A stretch of 64,000 bases of DNA from Parvibaculum indicum. GTDB lineage: Bacteria; Pseudomonadota; Alphaproteobacteria; Parvibaculales; Parvibaculaceae. The translations under genes were made by a program, and so were the position numbers. The stretch is taken from positions 62,001 to 126,000 of the forward strand of contig NZ_JAASQO010000002.1 in assembly GCF_011762095.1 (NCBI RefSeq), read 5' to 3'. Under the pieces are notes generated by a model. It had not been told where the DNA came from, searched no databases, and saw only the letters and a program-made list of their open reading frames with translations. Below are positions 42,054 through 51,702 of the stretch, piece by piece (position 1 is the first letter of the stretch; each line of letters begins with the position of its first letter).

Positions 42054-42239
42054 GTGGTAGGGTGAGGGACGGTGACGCGGCCGAAGTTCAACCTTGGCCG
42101 CGGGCGCTTTCCGTGCCTCCGGTAAACAGCACCGGAAGAAATCAACCTCATCCCAGAACCCCAGCCGCACCATTTGTGTGGGATAGCTTGAAATCGATCC
42201 AGGGAGATGCCTATGGTTATGCTTTTCAGGGAGGAGAAG

Positions 42240-42488
42240 ATGGACACCGTTGCATCGACTATCGGATACGGCTTCCTGTCGCTTTCGGCGATTTATGTGG
42301 TCGGCGCTATTGTCGTGAGGGCCCGCGAAAGCATTGAGTTCGCTGAGGTTACCAAGAGGCCGGATAGGGCCAAGGTGGCGCTGGCTGCATTTCTCGGGAG
42401 ATACGGCGAGACGCATGATGGCAAATACTCGCCCGTCGATCTGTCGAGGGAGGCGCTTGCCGCCGCCTGTCGCCAGCCCGACTATTAG
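42240..42488 (+). CDS. moron-like small membrane protein on the opposite strand
   Basis: This 82-residue protein has one hydrophobic segment near the N-terminus (GYGFLSLSAIYVVGAIVV) and a charged cytosolic tail (RARESIEFAEVTKRPDRAKVALAAF). It is the only plus-strand gene in the prophage part and lies between the tail and lysis operons. GGGAGGAGAAG precedes ATG 42240; upstream in-frame starts at 42207 and 42213 are weaker. Being opposite to the late operon, it could be expressed in the lysogen, as morons and superinfection-exclusion genes are. The family is not recognised. Confidence 0.62.
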   Translation: MDTVASTIGYGFLSLSAIYVVGAIVVRARESIEFAEVTKRPDRAKVALAAFLGRYGETHDGKYSPVDLSREALAAACRQPDY

Positions 42489-42838
42489 CCTGCCGATCCT
42501 TCGGCGCGCTGTTTGCGCTCCGCATAGGCGGCTTTGGCCGACATGATGCGATAGGGCACATCAGGAACGTCTTTGGCGGCGATACGGCAAAGCAACTCGT
42601 CATCCGTTTCGTCGCGATATTGAGCCGGCGAAACGATTTCGGCGCGCTTGCGCTTTTCCTTCTTCATGACCGGCTCGCCATTCTTCTTTTTTTTTCCAGT
42701 CGCGACCTCGACCTCGTAGTAGACGTCCCGGGAAACCTCCTCCTTCACTAGGATGCGGCCCCGGAATTTCTCTGCCGGCACGACGATGCTGATGCCGCCT
42801 TCGGCCTTCTCATTTTCGTAAACGATGACCTTATCCAT
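42485..42838 (-). CDS. small phage protein after the tail fibre (assembly or chaperone candidate)
   Basis: The product has 117 residues, starting MDKVIVYENEKAEGGISIVV and ending with the charged PYRIMSAKAAYAERKQRAEG. It is basic in the middle (KKKKNGEPVMKKEKRKR), encoded across a run of nine adenines. Its start overlaps the tail fibre stop and it ends four bases inside the convergent plus-strand gene. Genes at this position often help fold or attach the fibre. No named family is recognised. Confidence 0.65.
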   Translation of the reverse strand: MDKVIVYENEKAEGGISIVVPAEKFRGRILVKEEVSRDVYYEVEVATGKKKKNGEPVMKKEKRKRAEIVSPAQYRDETDDELLCRIAAKDVPDVPYRIMSAKAAYAERKQRAEGSAG

Positions 42839-43941
42839 CAGATGTCTCCATACACTGCCGCCATGACCAGGCTCTCATCCCAGAGCACCTGGTTCTGGTG
42901 GTACGTTTTGATAGTAAAGGCGCTGGTGCTGTCTATCTCCACGCCGATGGTGTGAAGAGGGGAATTCATGCCGGGGATTACCGCATAATCCGTGTTGGCC
43001 ATGGTGATGCCGAGGTTCACCGTGTGATTGCCGGTGCCGTTATCGGTCAGTGAGCTGACATTGTAGCTGTCGCGAATGGCCGCGGTCCCGGTGCCGTCAT
43101 AGTTCACCCAGGCCTTCGCGATGCCCTGATGGTACTTGAGCAGGTCGGCCGTCGGCACGACACCGGAGGCTTCCGAGGTCACTTCCGCGCCTGTCGAAAG
43201 CTCGACCGTCCCCAGCGCCGCCGTGGTCGCCGCGGCTGTCTTACTATCCACAAACTGCTTCGTCGCGATGCCCAGCGCCTCCGTGGGATCGCCCTTAATC
43301 GTGATGAGGCCGGTGGTTGTATTCACCAAGAAAGGGGTGTCGATATACTCGCCGGCGCCGCTATAGCGCTCAATGACATAGTCTTGACCGGATGCGCGGC
43401 GTCCGGATTTCCACCTTTTGATACCGCCGATTCGGAAATTGATTAGGGAATCATTGCCCGCACCGCCATTGAGAATCAAAGCGTTCTCTGCGCCATAAAC
43501 CTCTATTTCTAGATTGTTAGACAGCTTGCCGCCCGCCTTCGGCAGGAACGGTCCACCCAGCTCGAACCCGGTGCCGCCCGCATTGACCACCACGCCCTTC
43601 CCGGCATCGCCGCCCTGAAGCGCGGCGGCCAGGAACACCATCAGCTTCGCCGACATGGTGCAGAAAATGTCCTTCGCCTCGCTGTCCGGCCAGTTGACCG
43701 GGTCGCCGCCATTGGTGGACGACAAGATGAGATCGCGCGTGATGGCGTTCCCCGCCCCGACCGTGCCGAGGAATATCTCCGCATCGGAGCCGGAGCGGAC
43801 GCAGAAGCAGGACTGGTTGCTCTCGCCGATCGCCGCCGCGATGGTCAGATATCCCGCGGCGGCGGTGCCGGAACTCGTATAATTCCCGGTGCCGGACGTC
43901 GTCGTCGTTTCCTTCGCATTGTCGGCAATAACGAAAGCCAT
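42838..43941 (-). CDS. tail fibre protein
   Basis: This 367-residue Gly/Thr/Ala-rich protein has a Ser/Thr-rich N-terminus, a coiled middle (LGIATKQFVDSKTAAATTAALG), and a C-terminal domain starting AKAWVNYDGTGTAAIRDSYNVSSLTDNGTGNHTVNLG, which is common to fibre tips of tailed phages. It is the presumed receptor-contact protein of the tail module. It does not contain a copy of the DGR variable repeat. TAATG overlap joins it to the preceding gene. Confidence 0.72.
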   Translation of the reverse strand: MAFVIADNAKETTTTSGTGNYTSSGTAAAGYLTIAAAIGESNQSCFCVRSGSDAEIFLGTVGAGNAITRDLILSSTNGGDPVNWPDSEAKDIFCTMSAKLMVFLAAALQGGDAGKGVVVNAGGTGFELGGPFLPKAGGKLSNNLEIEVYGAENALILNGGAGNDSLINFRIGGIKRWKSGRRASGQDYVIERYSGAGEYIDTPFLVNTTTGLITIKGDPTEALGIATKQFVDSKTAAATTAALGTVELSTGAEVTSEASGVVPTADLLKYHQGIAKAWVNYDGTGTAAIRDSYNVSSLTDNGTGNHTVNLGITMANTDYAVIPGMNSPLHTIGVEIDSTSAFTIKTYHQNQVLWDESLVMAAVYGDI

Positions 43942-44699
43942 TACAGGCGCCCCTCTATCACATAGGTTTTGGAATCGCGCAGGACATTGCGCGCCACGAT
44001 GTCGGTCGGGTCGCGTACGAGGCCGATGATCGTGTCGCGGCTCACATGCTCGCCCAGCGCATCGATGGAGATCAGAAGGTCGATTTCCGTTCCGTTGACC
44101 CGGTCCACTTCCTGGAGGATCAGCGATTCGTCCGCGTTCAGATTGTCGAAGCTGAGTTTCCAGCGGCGCCAGTTCGGCTTGCGGTCGATATAGATCTGGC
44201 CGCCAAGGGACTGCGACCGCCTGGAGAGCGAGGCATAGCCCTTCGCCCGGCCATAGCTGTCATTGATCTCGAAGAACATGCCGCCGGAGACGAAAATCCG
44301 CCCGGCCTGCGCATAGGAAAGCGCCTCGTCGGCCATGTCGATCCGCACATATTGTCCGGACACCGCTTCTTCGAGGATATGAACGAACTGCCCGCTCGCC
44401 GGATCGCACACGCCCGTCATCGCGCCGCTGTCATAGGCCGACGACGCGAAATCCGGATCGTCGCCGATCCGCACCCGCATTTGCGTCGTGGCAAGCCCGT
44501 TGAAGCCGCCCAGCGCGACGACATTGATATCGGCCGCGCCCGCCAGATTGGCCTGTGCCCAGCACGGCACGGCTTTCGAGCGCCATTTCTTCGCAAACCA
44601 TTCCTGTTGCAGATAGGTCGCGGGCAGCGTCGGCCAGGCCGTGTCGGTGGAGATATAGCCCGCATCGGCCAGGTTCTCGCTGGCAAGAAACGTCTTCAT
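43941..44699 (-). CDS. tail tip protein
   Basis: The protein has 252 residues, starting MKTFLASENLADAGYISTD. It contains SGQYVRIDMADEALSYAQAGRIFVSGGM, a beta-sandwich pattern like the galactose-binding or distal-tail domains, and a later LDNLNADESLIL-like stretch. It lies between the larger tail protein and the fibre, with stop-start overlaps on both sides. Precise tail position is not clear from sequence; distal tail or hub is likely. Confidence 0.6.
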   Translation of the reverse strand: MKTFLASENLADAGYISTDTAWPTLPATYLQQEWFAKKWRSKAVPCWAQANLAGAADINVVALGGFNGLATTQMRVRIGDDPDFASSAYDSGAMTGVCDPASGQFVHILEEAVSGQYVRIDMADEALSYAQAGRIFVSGGMFFEINDSYGRAKGYASLSRRSQSLGGQIYIDRKPNWRRWKLSFDNLNADESLILQEVDRVNGTEIDLLISIDALGEHVSRDTIIGLVRDPTDIVARNVLRDSKTYVIEGRL

Positions 44700-46189
44700 A
44701 CGAACACCGTCATCTTCACCCTGTTCTGGGCCGCATTGTCGGCCACGCTCAACACCTTGGCCGCCCGGCCCGCCGCGAGGTCGAAACGCGGATATCGCAG
44801 CTTCACCACGGCGCCGGGGTCCAGCGTGTAGGGCTGGGCATCCGCCACGACCTCATAGAAGGCCCGCGGCTCGCGCGTGAGGACCAGCAGGCGCGCCGCT
44901 TCGGCGTCGGCATCGGATTTCAGCGCGAAGAACGACCGCACCGCCGGGGCGTCCTGCGCGAGCAGGAATGCCGTCCGCGTCGTATTGTCCTGCGCGGAGC
45001 CATAGCGATATTCCTCGGCCAGATAGGCCAGCCGGGCCGTGGAAACGCCCGATGCGAGCCCGCCCTTCTGCACGGTCCAGTTTCGCCGGTAGCCCACCCG
45101 CCGCCGCCAGCAGGGCGGGTAGAAACCGGAGGGCGGCTGAAGCCGTTCGATGCTCTTGATTTCCAGTTCGGTGAAAGTCGCCGCCGGATCGCCTTCCGGC
45201 TCGCCGAATATGCCGACCTGCAGAATGCCGTCGCGCGTGAAACAGCGGAAACCGCCGATACCGCCCAGCAATTCGCCGATCGCCGTCGATATGTTGATGT
45301 CTTCCGTCGCGCAATAGCCCACCGCCGCGGGCTGGATTGCATTCATGGCGGCAAAAGCGGCAAGGTCCAGCCGGTCATCGCTCCAGCCGCCATTCTCCGT
45401 CGCCATCGCCTTGACGATATCCGCCGTCGTCTCGATATAGACGCCGCCGATTTTCGCGCCATGCACATCCGCGGTGACCTGACCGTCCACCGCCACGGAA
45501 GGCGTAATCGTGCCCGCGTCGAGATCCGCGTCGTAATATTCCGGCTCCAGCGGCACCCCGTCCACATAGACCGCGTCGACGGACTGCATCGGGCCGTCAT
45601 GGACCTGCCAGACATTGTTCAGCGGATCGACAAGCGTCGCAGGCACGTTCTCGCACACGCCCCAGCATTGCTGGATCGGCTTTCCGGCCAGGTCGTCCGT
45701 GCCGTCATTGCCGCCCGTGCCGCCGTAATAGGCCCGCGCGAGCGGCACTTCGAGCTGGTAACCCCAGTCGCGCAGCGTGATGAGAACGCCCGCCTCGGTA
45801 AGCTGCCATCCCTCCGCCGCGCCGTCGAAAACGGTGCCGAACTCCGGATAGGAAAAGCTGTCCGGATCGCCCAGCCGGATCGTGACGCGCCGCCCGTCTA
45901 TGGCGTGGTTGGACACGATGCCGTCGTAGTAACCGTCGCTGTTCTCGAGTTCCATCGATCCGAAGCCGATGGAGGCCGCGCCGCCGATGCCCGCATTGTC
46001 GATGATCGACCGCTCCATCGCGGGCGGCGATTTCAGCCGTCCCTCGAAATGGATATTGGCCGGCATGTCGTCCGGCTCGGTCGTGAAGCCCTCCGTCGCC
46101 GCGTAGACGACCTGTTCCTCATAGACCACGGCCAGCTCGACGGGAAACCCGCCTATCGGCGCGATGCCCAGGGCATGAAATCCCAACAT
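44696..46189 (-). CDS. large tail protein (hub/baseplate-like)
   Basis: The product has 497 residues of mostly beta character. Segments include AMERSIIDNAGIGGAASIGFGSMELENSDGYYDGI, GRRVTIRLGDPDSFSYPEFGTVFDG and VFTEL-like TFTELEIKSIERLQPPSGFYP. These suggest a phage tail hub built from repeated beta domains, the role of lambda gpL/gpJ-type proteins. A short ATGA overlap with the next tail gene shows operon coupling. Family assignment is by position and pattern, not by a named domain. Confidence 0.6.
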   Translation of the reverse strand: MLGFHALGIAPIGGFPVELAVVYEEQVVYAATEGFTTEPDDMPANIHFEGRLKSPPAMERSIIDNAGIGGAASIGFGSMELENSDGYYDGIVSNHAIDGRRVTIRLGDPDSFSYPEFGTVFDGAAEGWQLTEAGVLITLRDWGYQLEVPLARAYYGGTGGNDGTDDLAGKPIQQCWGVCENVPATLVDPLNNVWQVHDGPMQSVDAVYVDGVPLEPEYYDADLDAGTITPSVAVDGQVTADVHGAKIGGVYIETTADIVKAMATENGGWSDDRLDLAAFAAMNAIQPAAVGYCATEDINISTAIGELLGGIGGFRCFTRDGILQVGIFGEPEGDPAATFTELEIKSIERLQPPSGFYPPCWRRRVGYRRNWTVQKGGLASGVSTARLAYLAEEYRYGSAQDNTTRTAFLLAQDAPAVRSFFALKSDADAEAARLLVLTREPRAFYEVVADAQPYTLDPGAVVKLRYPRFDLAAGRAAKVLSVADNAAQNRVKMTVFV

Positions 46190-46519
46190 CTATCGAAACC
46201 TGCGAACGGTGAGCTCTACCGAATAGACGCGATGCGCCGTCGGGGCGTTGATGAGGCGGCGGAACTTGCCGATCTCGACGTCGCCGCCCGCCTGAAGCGT
46301 CAGGTCGCCCAGCAGGAACGCGGCGCCGGGGATCAGCAGCACCCCGTCCGCCTCGAAGCCGAACGCGCCGGAAAACGCCGCCCCGCCGGGGATCGACACA
46401 TAGCCCATCGCCTCGAAGGCCGCCCCGCCGGTAAAGGCGGCCGCCCCGCCCGCATAGGCGACCGATGCGCGGACCCCGCCGAAGGGAACGACGCCTATCG
46501 CCTCGCCGCCGGGTATCAT
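46190..46519 (-). CDS. small Gly/Ala-rich tail protein
   Basis: The protein has 109 residues, MIPGGEAIGVVPFGGVRASV..., with imperfect repeats of a GGAAF/GGAAAF unit (AYAGGAAAFTGGAAFEAMGYVSIPGGAAFSGAFGFEADG). A repetitive beta strand form is likely. It shares ATGA with the gene upstream and lies one base short of the 497-residue tail protein gene. It is likely to be structural, with no named family. Confidence 0.6.
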   Translation of the reverse strand: MIPGGEAIGVVPFGGVRASVAYAGGAAAFTGGAAFEAMGYVSIPGGAAFSGAFGFEADGVLLIPGAAFLLGDLTLQAGGDVEIGKFRRLINAPTAHRVYSVELTVRRFR

Positions 46520-46923
46520 TCGAAGGACAGCTTGATCTCGCCGGCGGGCATCTTGTAGTCGTCGCCCACTTTCACGACGCGCGAGGCGTTGAGCGCCACT
46601 GACGCCAGCACATTGCCCGCGCCGATGGTGCCGCTGTCCATCAGGGCGGCATGGGTCAGGGTGCCCCAGTCGCTGTTGGCGCACGGCCCGAAGGCATGGT
46701 CCGACCCGTTCACGGACATCGACCCGTCGACGGACGCCGTCATGTCGGCCGTGACGGGCTGCCGGGCATATCCGACGCCGGAAGGCACCTCGTCGTCGAG
46801 AGAGCCCTCCTCGCCCGGATCTGCCGTGAAGAGCGCGACATAGACGCCGCCCGGCATCGTGTAGGCCGTCTTGCCCAGCACATGATTGATGAGCTTGCTC
46901 TCCAGATAGTTCGATGCCGTCAT
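46516..46923 (-). CDS. phage tail fibre-like small protein
   Basis: This 135-residue protein has MTASNYLESKLINHVLGKTAYTMPGGVYVALFTADPGEEG, an opening shared by a widespread group of phage proteins annotated as tail fibre or capsid-associated. AGYARQPVTADM-like GVGYARQPVTADM follows. It is positioned right after the tape measure protein. A role as a tail or fibre-attachment protein is inferred from position. Confidence 0.62.
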   Translation of the reverse strand: MTASNYLESKLINHVLGKTAYTMPGGVYVALFTADPGEEGSLDDEVPSGVGYARQPVTADMTASVDGSMSVNGSDHAFGPCANSDWGTLTHAALMDSGTIGAGNVLASVALNASRVVKVGDDYKMPAGEIKLSFE

Positions 46924-46926
46924 GCC

Positions 46927-49900
46927 CTACCTCTTTGCCTGGATGCTGGCGTATTGGCGGTTCCGGGACGTTTCCTTCGCCAGTTCGTCGACGGACCTGC
47001 GCAGATCCGCGAGCTCTTCACGAAACACACGCGCCAGCCCGTTGAAGCCCTGCGTGGAAATGTCCGAAAGCTGGCCGATGGCGGCGGTCGTGCCGGAATT
47101 GTCGTTCGACGGCATGGAGACCGCCGGCACATAGCCGGAATTGAGCGCGTCGAAGAAGCCGACGCCGAACCGGGTCACCGCGCTGGCCGTGTTCACATAT
47201 TCGCCCGCCGACAGGCGGCGCAGATTGCTGTCCGAGGTCGGGCCGCCCATGCCGGTCACAAGCCCGCCCGTCGCCTGCCCCGGCACCGCGCCCAGCGCCG
47301 TGGCGATATCCGCCAGCAATTCGCGCGTCTGGTCGCCCTCGTCCTTCAGCGTCTCGATATTCAGCAGGAAATTGCCGTTGAGATCGTCGAGCGTCGGCTC
47401 GATCCCGGCGAGAATTTCCGCCTCCGACGCCACGAGTTGGTCGATCAACGGCGAGATCGCCGTATTGATTTCGTCGAGGACGGAAGTCGGATCGACGCTG
47501 CCGATCGCACCGTCCACGACATCCACGATCTGGTTGAGCGAGCCCGTCACCTGCTCATAGGCCTGCTGGTAGACGCTTCCCGATGCGCCATAGTCGCGCG
47601 CGAGCGTCAGATAGTCCTGCGCCGCCTGGGCCAGATCGCCCATCACCGACGAATCGCCGGCAAGGGCGCGGGCGCTCAATTCGTCGAAACTGCCCTGCGC
47701 GGCGGCAAGCTGTTCGCGGGGCGTCAGATTGGAGAGCGACCCGCTATTGAGGCTTTCGAGGAAGTTGCGCAGCGGCGCCGTGGCGCCGGTCAGGTTCCGC
47801 GCGAGGTCCGCATAGTTCTTTCCGGCCTCGTCCAGAAGTCCCAGCGCCACCTCATTGCCGTCCGCCGCCTTCGCGGCCACGTCGCGGAACAGCGACTGCG
47901 CGGCCTGGAACTTCTCATAGGTCGACTGGCCGCTCGTACTGATCGTTTCCTGCAGGGCCTGAAGCGGCGTCAGGAACTGGTCGATATAGCCATGCACCGT
48001 GGCGGCGAAATTCGTGCGGACGCCCTGCTCGAGATTGCGAAGCTGCTGCGCTTCCGCGTCGTTGACGTCTTCCACGGCCAGTTGCAGCTCGATGGCCTTC
48101 GCCCGAAGCTCCTCGAACGTATCGATCAGCGTCTGAAGCTGCTCTTCCGCCTGGTTGACGCTTTCCGTCTGCCCGAGCGCCTTGATCTGTGCCGCCACAT
48201 CGAGATTGGCGAGAATGTCTTCCCCGCTCCCGCCCATTTCGAGGATGCGCTTGTAATCGGCATCCTCGATATCGGTGATCTGCTTCGCCAGTGCCTCCAC
48301 CATGAAGTTGAGTGCCTTTTCGGCGCCGGACTTGGAATTGGCAAAGCTGGCGGTGTCGCCGAATTGCGGCGTATTGACGCCGATGCCCGCCTCGCCGACG
48401 CCGACCACGATGCCGTCGCGCGAGCCGACCTTGGCAAAGGCCGACTCGGGAAGAACGCCGCCCGTCAAGGCCTCGATCTGCATGGCGATTTGACTGAACG
48501 AGTCGATCAGATTGCCCGAGGCATCCAGATTGGCCTGTGAGAACTCGGCAGGGTTGTAATAGGTGCCGGATACTTCGCCCGCTCGCAGGTCGAACGATGT
48601 CTGGGCGAACATATCGGAGGGCTGATCGTTGCCGAAGAACCCGCCGATGACCGAGCCGGCAATGGACCCGATGATCGTGCCGACGCCCGGAATGATCGAA
48701 CCGATAGCGCCGCCCAGCGCACCGCCGATGGAAGAGCCGGTGGAATTGCCGAGACCGAGCGCGCCGTACAGGCTGCCGACGCCGTAGCCGATGCCGCCGG
48801 AGCCGAGAATGTTGCCGAGGCCCGCCAGCGCCTGTCCGGCACCCGATACGGACACGGGGCCGATGCCCGACGCCGCGGGTGTGGAAAGGCCAAGCCACTG
48901 GCCGACGGAGCCGGTGACAAAGCTGTTCCCGAGCGTGCTGTTATAGCTCAGCAGGCTGTCAAACCCCGACAGAATGCCGCCATTCCCCAGACTGAAGAGA
49001 TCGCCGATGCCCCCGCCGCCGGTGGCCGCGTTTGCGGCCGCACCCGCGCCGCCGGCACCGCCGGACGGCGCCACGATGCCGAACAGGCCGGAATTCGAGC
49101 CAACGACATCCGTCAGGATCGGAACGACGATCGCGTTCTCGGCGGCCGTCAGGGCAGCATTGACGAGGAAGCGCTTCAGGCCCGCGCGCGCCGTCTCCCA
49201 GAGATCGTCGAACGCCGCCTTGCCGCCATCGGTCGCATTGGTGATGCCGTCGAGGAGATAGGAGCGGATATCGTCGCTGTACTGACGGGCCTGATCGCCG
49301 ACGTCGTTCCAGAAGCGTTCCTGCTCCTCATAGGCTTTCTGCCGGTCGAAATCGGCCATGGCCCGATTGATGTCGTCGACATTGCCGCGATATTTTTCCG
49401 TCACCTCGTTCAGGCGCACCTGCCGTTCGATGGCAAGCTCTTCTTCATGTTTCAGCGTCGGATCGACGATCATGGCCGCCCGCGCCTTGCGCGCGGCGAT
49501 CTCCGCGTCCATCGCCGCTTTCGCATGATCGACAACGGCCTGGGTATGCGCGGTCGCGTCCGCCAGCTCCCTTTCGGCCGCCGCCATCTTCAGCGCGGCA
49601 TCCTTGCCGAGGCCCAGCGTCGCGATCCTGGCCTTCTGGGCGATCTCTTCGTCTTTCCCGGCCTTGATGGACACCTCATAGGCCGCCGCGATGGCGGTCT
49701 GCGCGGACGCCTGTTCGTCGAGTAGACGAATATTGTCGGTCACGGCGGTCATGCTCCGCGCCAGCGCAGCCTGATAGGCCTTCTCCGCGACAGCCTGTGC
49801 ATCCGTTTCCTCGGCCCCTTTGCGCCGCCACGCAATCAATGTTTCCTGCTGCGCACGATAGGCGTCCCGTATTGCCGACGATCGACTCAGGACATCCATC

Positions 49901-51702
49901 TCCCGCTCGTAAGCGTCGATCTGGTCCTTCACCTGATTCCGGATCGCCGGATCGCCACCGAAGCTATCCGCACCGATCTCTCGACGGAACTGGGCGAAGT
50001 TCTTGTCGTATGGCGTGCCCGTGTCGCTTGTCGGCGGCGAATTCGAAATCCCGGAGGTCCACTCTCCAAGCTTCAGCCATCCATCGACAAATCCCTGGAT
50101 GAGGCTGAACGCCGGATCATTCGTAACGTGCGTTACCCAGCCATCCCATGCGGATGTGAGATCGCCGCGGAACAGCCCGGCGATGGAACTGAGGCCGCCA
50201 TTCAGACTTTCGACCAGATCGACCGCGGCGCCGCTACCCGCAATGGCATCCCGGAGATCGCCCCACTCTCGTTTCGTGTCTTTGATCGAACGCCCGAGCG
50301 GCGACATGGCATCGCTGGCCACACCCTTGATCCGCACCGTCAGCGCGTCATAGGCGATATTCAGCGCCGCCGCCTGTTCGCCGTGATCGACGAGATCGCG
50401 GATGAGTTTCGCCTGATCGTCGGTCAGGAACTGATAGGCCTCATCCAGCTTGCGAATAGCCGGATATCCCTTGGTCTCCATCTCGACGATCTTGCGCGTG
50501 GCCTCCTCCACCGACACGCCGAAGCCGGATGCGAAGTCCGGGGCAAGCCCGGCGGCGTTTTCGATGGCCGCGCCGGACGCGCCGGGGATCGCGAACGCCG
50601 CCTTCAGCGCGGTCTGGGCCTCGCCCTTCGCGACACCGAGATCGCGCATCTCTTCCACAAGCTTGTGAACCTGGGAGGCGGATATTTCGGCATCCTTGCC
50701 CCATGCACGAAGAGCGGCGCTCATGCCGCGCTCTTCATTTTGCAGGCTCACAGTGCGCGTCAGAACCAGCGCCGTGGTGCCCGCCAGCGCCGCGAGAGCG
50801 AGGCGTGTCGGCGTGATGACGCTGAGAACCAGCGCGAGCGAATTCCGCACACCGCCCATCGCCGTGGTCACCTGAGGGCCCTGCTGCGCAAGAATGGTAA
50901 ACGGGTTCGTTCCCATCTGCATCTGAATGAAGATGTCTTGCATCTGCTGCCAGAATTGCGCCACCTGCCAGCTCTGCAGCTTCACCGCGCCGGTATGGCC
51001 GATGATCGCCTTCTGCGACTGCTGTATCGCATTCACCTGATGACGATAGGCGCCTTCGTTCATCTTGAGCGCCGTCGCGGCTTCCTGTGCCGTGATGGCC
51101 CCGGTGCGCTGCGCCTGATTGATCTGTTCGATCTCGCGCTCGAAATTCGCCTGTGCGGCGGCAAGCGGCGCATATCGCTGCTGAAGACGGTCCAGTTCCT
51201 GCCCATAGGCGGCGACGTCGGCCGCGCGCTGCGTCGCGTTGAAATCGTCTTTCACGCCAAGTTGGGCGTTGTAGGCAGCCTGAGCATCCTGCGCCCGCAT
51301 TGCCGCGTTCAGCTTTTCCTGCGCTTCGGCGGCTCCGAGAAGCTTGTCCCAGAGCATGTCGAGATTGCGCGTCTTTTCGTTTTCGGTCGCGAGGCCCTGC
51401 GAGATGGCGCGGTTCCAGTCGCGTTCCGCGCGGGAGAGCTGCTGAAGGCTGCGCTCCACGGGGTCCGCCTTGGCGCGCCATGAATCGAGACGCCTCAACG
51501 CGCTTTCCTGCGCCGGCGCCAGCTTCGCTTCTGCCTGATTGAGCAGGTCGAAGCCGGACGCCTGACGCCCGGATGCCGCGGCGGCGCGGTCCTGCGACGC
51601 CGCCATGGCATCCATCTTGGAAATGACGCGATCCGCCGCCGGCAAGGCCTGGCTGTCGTCAATGATGACCTCATTGACGAGCGTGTTCAGCTCCTTCGGC
51701 AT
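46927..51702 (-). CDS. tape measure protein
   Basis: At 1591 residues this is the longest gene of the prophage. It has long coiled-coil blocks (N-terminal about 600 residues, later DEEIAQKARIATLGLGKDAALKMAAAERELADA), a hydrophobic Gly-rich region at about residues 880-1080 (GNILGSGGIGYGVGSLYGALGLG), and C-terminal helical segments. Its length sets the tail length; at about 0.15 nm per residue this predicts a tail near 240 nm, so a siphovirus. It overlaps the end of the GT frame by 32 bp, as expected for the gene after the chaperone pair. Confidence 0.9.
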   Translation of the reverse strand: MPKELNTLVNEVIIDDSQALPAADRVISKMDAMAASQDRAAAASGRQASGFDLLNQAEAKLAPAQESALRRLDSWRAKADPVERSLQQLSRAERDWNRAISQGLATENEKTRNLDMLWDKLLGAAEAQEKLNAAMRAQDAQAAYNAQLGVKDDFNATQRAADVAAYGQELDRLQQRYAPLAAAQANFEREIEQINQAQRTGAITAQEAATALKMNEGAYRHQVNAIQQSQKAIIGHTGAVKLQSWQVAQFWQQMQDIFIQMQMGTNPFTILAQQGPQVTTAMGGVRNSLALVLSVITPTRLALAALAGTTALVLTRTVSLQNEERGMSAALRAWGKDAEISASQVHKLVEEMRDLGVAKGEAQTALKAAFAIPGASGAAIENAAGLAPDFASGFGVSVEEATRKIVEMETKGYPAIRKLDEAYQFLTDDQAKLIRDLVDHGEQAAALNIAYDALTVRIKGVASDAMSPLGRSIKDTKREWGDLRDAIAGSGAAVDLVESLNGGLSSIAGLFRGDLTSAWDGWVTHVTNDPAFSLIQGFVDGWLKLGEWTSGISNSPPTSDTGTPYDKNFAQFRREIGADSFGGDPAIRNQVKDQIDAYEREMDVLSRSSAIRDAYRAQQETLIAWRRKGAEETDAQAVAEKAYQAALARSMTAVTDNIRLLDEQASAQTAIAAAYEVSIKAGKDEEIAQKARIATLGLGKDAALKMAAAERELADATAHTQAVVDHAKAAMDAEIAARKARAAMIVDPTLKHEEELAIERQVRLNEVTEKYRGNVDDINRAMADFDRQKAYEEQERFWNDVGDQARQYSDDIRSYLLDGITNATDGGKAAFDDLWETARAGLKRFLVNAALTAAENAIVVPILTDVVGSNSGLFGIVAPSGGAGGAGAAANAATGGGGIGDLFSLGNGGILSGFDSLLSYNSTLGNSFVTGSVGQWLGLSTPAASGIGPVSVSGAGQALAGLGNILGSGGIGYGVGSLYGALGLGNSTGSSIGGALGGAIGSIIPGVGTIIGSIAGSVIGGFFGNDQPSDMFAQTSFDLRAGEVSGTYYNPAEFSQANLDASGNLIDSFSQIAMQIEALTGGVLPESAFAKVGSRDGIVVGVGEAGIGVNTPQFGDTASFANSKSGAEKALNFMVEALAKQITDIEDADYKRILEMGGSGEDILANLDVAAQIKALGQTESVNQAEEQLQTLIDTFEELRAKAIELQLAVEDVNDAEAQQLRNLEQGVRTNFAATVHGYIDQFLTPLQALQETISTSGQSTYEKFQAAQSLFRDVAAKAADGNEVALGLLDEAGKNYADLARNLTGATAPLRNFLESLNSGSLSNLTPREQLAAAQGSFDELSARALAGDSSVMGDLAQAAQDYLTLARDYGASGSVYQQAYEQVTGSLNQIVDVVDGAIGSVDPTSVLDEINTAISPLIDQLVASEAEILAGIEPTLDDLNGNFLLNIETLKDEGDQTRELLADIATALGAVPGQATGGLVTGMGGPTSDSNLRRLSAGEYVNTASAVTRFGVGFFDALNSGYVPAVSMPSNDNSGTTAAIGQLSDISTQGFNGLARVFREELADLRRSVDELAKETSRNRQYASIQAKR

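Noticed and set aside
42838-43941. Tail fibre as a second DGR target
   Set aside because: Its C-terminus has no copy of the 121-bp variable repeat and no Asn-rich variable face; its last residues are unlike the target protein.
44555-48540. Very long plus-strand frames (about 630-670 codons) opposite the phage tail genes
   Set aside because: They are shadows of GC-rich minus-strand genes with Arg/His/Asp-rich composition; the minus strand has coupled overlaps and tail protein patterns.
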